A stretch of 64,000 nucleotides of DNA from Agrobacterium fabrum str. C58 (GTDB taxonomy: Bacteria; Pseudomonadota; Alphaproteobacteria; Rhizobiales; Rhizobiaceae). Shown piece by piece: positions 60,511-64,000 of this stretch. The translations under genes and the position numbers were made by a program. Location: positions 682,001-746,000 of the forward strand of contig NC_003063.2 of the NCBI RefSeq assembly GCF_000092025.1. The letters are read 5' to 3'. Below the pieces are notes generated by a model, which was given only the letters and a program-made list of their open reading frames with translations, searched no databases and was not told the origin of the DNA. Position 1 is the first letter of the stretch. The number at the start of each line of letters is the position of its first letter.

Positions 60511-63500
60511 ACGAATTCTACGCCAAACTCGCGAACCTTTCGCCCGAGCGCCGTCGCCTCATAGAGCAGCGTCTTGCCGAGCGGGGATATCAGTCGGCTC
60601 TCGATACCGTCATTCCGGGACGTGAGGAAGGCGATGTTGAACGACCCCTGTCCTTTGCACAGCAGCGCCTGTGGTTCATGCAGCAGCTTGAACCTGAAAA
60701 CACGGCTTACAACATGCGCAGCATCCTTCGGTTTCGCGGGAAACTCGACAGGGCGGCGCTGGAAGAGGCGCTGGCGAATGTCGTAAAACGGCATGAGCCG
60801 CTGCGAACGCGCTTCGTTCCCGGCGCAGACGGCTTTCCGGAACTGGATATTCTGGCGGCTGGCGACGCGGAAATCGAATTCCTCGACCTTGGACAGGACA
60901 GCGATGCCGAAGCCACGGCCCGTCAACACGTCCTGCAGCGGCTCTCCGTGCCCTATGACCTCAGCCATCCGCAATTGCGTGTAATGCTGGTTCGTCTTTC
61001 CGCCGAAGATCATCTGCTGGCGGTCGGGCTGCACCACATCGCCGGCGACCGCTGGTCCATGACTGTTCTCGCCCGTGATCTCGCGGGCTTCTACAAGGAC
61101 AGGACAGGACAATCACACCATCTGCCTGACATTCGCGTTCAATATGCCGACTGGGCGATCTGGCAGGGAAAGATGCTGCGCGGCCCGGTGCTCGAAAACC
61201 AGCTCGCATACTGGAAAAAGGCGCTCGGCACGGATCTGCCGGTTCTGGACCTGCCATTCGACCGTCCGCGCCCGGCTATCGCAAGTTTCCTCGGCGCGCA
61301 GTTTGCAGTCTCCGTCGATCCGGCACTTTCAGGAGAGCTGAGGGCGCTGGCACGGGCGCACAATGTCAGCCTTTACGTCCTGCTGCTCTCCGCTTTCAAA
61401 CTGGTGCTGCATCTCTATTGCGACAGCGACGACATCGTGGTGGGCAGCGAAGTCGCAAACCGCGACAGGCCGGAAACCCAGGCGATGATCGGCCCCCTGG
61501 TCAATACGCTGGTGCTGCGCACCGATCTTGCGGGCAATCCGGATTTCTCCGGCCTGCTGCAGCGCGTCAGTGAGACCGTCCGCACCGGCCTGGCAAACCA
61601 GGACGTGCCTTATGAGCGGATCGTCGAGGCTCTCAATCCGAAGCGCTCCCTGTCCGAGATGACGCCGCTGTTTCAGGCCAAATTCGACCTCCAGCACAAT
61701 CTGGCAAGGTTGCCCGAACTCGACGGTCTTGCCATCGAGACCCTGCGTCTGCCAGACGGTGCCGCAAAAAACGAAATCCGTTTCAACCTCGAGGACAATG
61801 ACCCCGATATCGGCGGCAAGATCGAATATGCAACCGATCTTTTCAATGAAGAGACGGTCGCCACGATCTGGCGGCGTTTCGAAGATGTATTGCGCACGAT
61901 CGCTGAGGACCCCGCCCGCAGGCTGTCGGAATTTTCTCTTCTTTGCGACGACGAGCAGCAGGAGCAAATCCGCCGGTCCGCCGGCCAGGCGCTGACACAG
62001 AGCGGGCTGTGCCTGCACGAGATGCTGACGGCGCAGGCGACACGCACGCCGGAAAAATCCGCAGTGGCCAGCGAACATGGCAAGCTCACCTATCGGGAGC
62101 TCGATCAGCGAAGCGATGCGATTGCCGCCGCGCTCGCCGCCAGCGGGTTTGGCCGGGGCTCCATCGTCGGCGTCTGCATGCAGCGTACACCGGATCTCAT
62201 CGCTGCCCTGTTTGGCGTATTAAAAGCCGGCGCTGCCTATGTGCCGCTCGATCCGGACTACCCGTCCGAAAGGCTTGCCTTCATTGCGCAGGATGCGGCC
62301 ATCAGGGTCGTGTTGACGGATAGCGACCGGCTGGCATTCGATGCCACGGTCGATCTGATGCTCCTTGAGGTCGGTAAACTGCCCGATGCGGTCTTTTCCG
62401 CCGCTCACGCCTGCGATCCGGCCGATCTTGCCTACATCATCTATACATCAGGGTCGACGGGTCGACCGAAGGGCGTGGCGATCACGCATGGGAATGCCGC
62501 CGCCCGTATGCAATGGACGGCCAACAACTTCACCAGTGACGAGCTTGCGAGCGTCCTGGCATCGACCTCGGTCTGCTTCGATCTCTCCATATTCGAGATT
62601 TTCGGCACGCTCTCCTGCGGCGGCCAGGTGGTGCTGGCCAACACACTCTTCGATTTGCCGCGTTTGCAGCATGTCGTAGAAGTCAGCCTCATCAACACCG
62701 TTCCGAGTCTGCTGCGCGAATATCTGCGCCACGACGCGCTTCCGACATCCGTTAGCGCTGTCAATCTTGCCGGAGAGCCCCTGCCGCCGGTCCTGCTCGA
62801 AGAGCTGGCGAAGAAGGCGCCGCAGGCGCGCATACACAATCTCTACGGGCCTTCGGAAGATACCACTTACTCCACGGGCGCGATGGTTCGCGCCGTCAGC
62901 GGGGAGAAAACGGTTTCCATCGGTGCTCCCCTGCCGGGAACGCAAGCTTATGTCCTCGACCGGGCCGGGCGTCTGCGGCCTGACGGCCTTGCCGGCGAAC
63001 TTTATCTCGGCGGAGCCGGCGTCACGCGCGGATATCTGCGGCGCCCCAGCCAGACGGCGGAGCGTTTCGTGCCGGACGCTTTCTCCGGCCGGTCATCCTC
63101 CTATCTCTACCGCACTGGCGACCGGGTCAGGCGCCGCGCCGATGGCGCGCTGGAATTCCATGGACGTCTCGACAATCAGGTCAAGATCAGGGGCCTGCGG
63201 ATCGAGATCGGCGAGATCGAGCACCAGCTCGAGGATATCGATGGTGTCAACGAGGCGGTCATCGCAGTCATCGGCGATGAAGCAAGCCCGGAACGCCAGC
63301 TGGCCGCCTATATTTCGCTGGATGCCGGCCGACAACTGACGGTGGACGACATCCGCGCCGCACTTGCAAGGCAGCTGCCCTCCCACCTCGTTCCGGCCTT
63401 GTGGACCATCCTGCCGGCAATGCCACATCTGCCGAACGGCAAGATCGACCGGAGCGCCCTGCGCGCACTGGAAATCAAGGGGCCCGACGGTAGCGGCACC

Positions 63501-64000
63501 GCACCCCGAAACCATATCGAGGAACGGCTTGCAGCCATATGGCAGGACGTCCTTCAGACGAGCCTGATCGACGTCGAGCGCAGCTTCTTCGAGATGGGTG
63601 GGCATTCTCTTCTCGCCATCAGGATCATTGCCCGCATCAAGGCCGATTTCGGGGTTTCACTGCCGCTGAAGGCAATTTTCGAGACACCGACAATCGCTGG
63701 ACTGGCAAACCGGCTTGAGAATGAGGCTGAGGAAGCCCTTAACATTGACGGCCTCGCGGTGGTCCATGATCCTGAAGATCGCCATGAGCCGTTTCCGCTG
63801 ACGGATATCCAGCACGCCTACTGGATCGGTCGCAACAAGGGCTTCGAACTCGGCAGCGTCGGTTCCCATGGCTATCGGGAATTCGATATCGACGACCTCG
63901 ATATCGATGCGCTCGAAAACGCCATAAACGCCCTTGTCGCACGCCACGACATGCTGCGCGCCATCGTCGATACCGATGGGCGGCAGCGTGTGCTGGCGGA
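60507..64000 (+). CDS. Non-ribosomal peptide synthetase, C-A-PCP-Cy/C..., continues beyond window
   Basis: The frame is open to the window end (1164 residues visible). C domain: LSFAQQRLWFMQQLEP, and the active site reads HHIAGDRWS (about 175), with Arg replacing the usual Gly of HHxxxDG. A domain: IIYTSGSTGRPKGVAITHGN (about 645), CFDLSIFE, NLYGPSEDTTYS; the code reads DLFNNALTYK, as I recall an alanine-type code, so alanine or a similar small residue is predicted. PCP: FFEMGGHSLLAI (about 1031). A second condensation-type domain starts with PFPLTDIQHAYWIGR and GSHGYREFD, wording typical of heterocyclisation (Cy) and related C domains. It probably adds at least two residues. Confidence 0.9.
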   Translation, partial: MNEFYAKLANLSPERRRLIEQRLAERGYQSALDTVIPGREEGDVERPLSFAQQRLWFMQQLEPENTAYNMRSILRFRGKLDRAALEEALANVVKRHEPLRTRFVPGADGFPELDILAAGDAEIEFLDLGQDSDAEATARQHVLQRLSVPYDLSHPQLRVMLVRLSAEDHLLAVGLHHIAGDRWSMTVLARDLAGFYKDRTGQSHHLPDIRVQYADWAIWQGKMLRGPVLENQLAYWKKALGTDLPVLDLPFDRPRPAIASFLGAQFAVSVDPALSGELRALARAHNVSLYVLLLSAFKLVLHLYCDSDDIVVGSEVANRDRPETQAMIGPLVNTLVLRTDLAGNPDFSGLLQRVSETVRTGLANQDVPYERIVEALNPKRSLSEMTPLFQAKFDLQHNLARLPELDGLAIETLRLPDGAAKNEIRFNLEDNDPDIGGKIEYATDLFNEETVATIWRRFEDVLRTIAEDPARRLSEFSLLCDDEQQEQIRRSAGQALTQSGLCLHEMLTAQATRTPEKSAVASEHGKLTYRELDQRSDAIAAALAASGFGRGSIVGVCMQRTPDLIAALFGVLKAGAAYVPLDPDYPSERLAFIAQDAAIRVVLTDSDRLAFDATVDLMLLEVGKLPDAVFSAAHACDPADLAYIIYTSGSTGRPKGVAITHGNAAARMQWTANNFTSDELASVLASTSVCFDLSIFEIFGTLSCGGQVVLANTLFDLPRLQHVVEVSLINTVPSLLREYLRHDALPTSVSAVNLAGEPLPPVLLEELAKKAPQARIHNLYGPSEDTTYSTGAMVRAVSGEKTVSIGAPLPGTQAYVLDRAGRLRPDGLAGELYLGGAGVTRGYLRRPSQTAERFVPDAFSGRSSSYLYRTGDRVRRRADGALEFHGRLDNQVKIRGLRIEIGEIEHQLEDIDGVNEAVIAVIGDEASPERQLAAYISLDAGRQLTVDDIRAALARQLPSHLVPALWTILPAMPHLPNGKIDRSALRALEIKGPDGSGTAPRNHIEERLAAIWQDVLQTSLIDVERSFFEMGGHSLLAIRIIARIKADFGVSLPLKAIFETPTIAGLANRLENEAEEALNIDGLAVVHDPEDRHEPFPLTDIQHAYWIGRNKGFELGSVGSHGYREFDIDDLDIDALENAINALVARHDMLRAIVDTDGRQRVLA

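Noticed and set aside
6962..64000. Second copy of the tRNA-Arg 3' end as an island attachment site
   Set aside because: No repeat of the tRNA 3' sequence was noticed by eye and there is no integrase gene in the window; island boundaries stay unproven.
1..64000. CRISPR arrays, rRNA genes, intact insertion sequences, replication origins
   Set aside because: No regularly spaced repeats, rRNA-like sequence, complete transposase frame or origin-like structure was seen.

Overview
The window looks like a chromosomal segment of an Agrobacterium (A. tumefaciens species complex, Rhizobiaceae). Reasons: the gene content, a tRNA-Arg(CCU) gene interrupted by a group I intron (a known Agrobacterium trait), a rhizobial intergenic palindrome element, a VgrG/Tde/Tdi type VI secretion cargo operon, and a siderophore-type NRPS/PKS cluster containing a MupA/Atu3671-type luciferase-like monooxygenase with a RirA-type (TGA-N9-TCA) operator.

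Layout. 1-6.6 kb is core chromosome: the end of accA, a lipoprotein L,D-transpeptidase, a TusA-like protein, a CobW metal GTPase, a D-Ala-D-Ala carboxypeptidase and an M20 amidohydrolase. At 6648-6961 lies the intron-split tRNA-Arg. Beyond it, 7-30 kb is accessory DNA with many decayed genes: a frameshifted UvrD-like helicase tail, a nucleotidyltransferase with an in-frame TGA, a methyltransferase remnant and a cupin gene shifted at an A7 run. This stretch also holds rpsU, a five-gene T6SS cargo operon on the minus strand (vgrG, DUF2169 adaptor, Tde-like DNase effector, Tdi-like immunity protein, one unknown), an AP2-domain protein, a PemK/MazF-like gene, small hydrolases, acetyltransferases and a MerR regulator. 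Two homologous proteins of unknown function are separated by one copy of a 166-bp direct repeat. 30-34.6 kb carries three Rrf2-family regulators with an alpha/beta hydrolase, an SDR and a divergent PanD-like decarboxylase.

34.7-64 kb is a hybrid NRPS/PKS cluster in two divergent operons. The minus operon is FAAL-ACP, PKS (KS-AT-KR-like-ACP), luciferase-like monooxygenase, NRPS (C-A-PCP, glycine-type code) and a MATE exporter. The plus operon is NRPS (docking-C-A-PCP-reductase), SAM methyltransferase, PLP aminotransferase, MbtH, two small unknown proteins, a second PKS (KS-AT-KR-like-ACP) and an NRPS that runs off the window (C-A-PCP-Cy-like). The enzyme set matches what is known of the fabrubactin/anachelin siderophore family. 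Two PKS modules with degenerate ketoreductase regions plus one flavin monooxygenase fit the Favorskii-like rearrangement proposed there. The reductase, aminotransferase and methyltransferase are the steps needed to turn a tyrosine/DOPA carboxyl end into a dimethylaminated quinolinium (Dmaq) chelator. All product assignments come from motifs and context, not from database searches.
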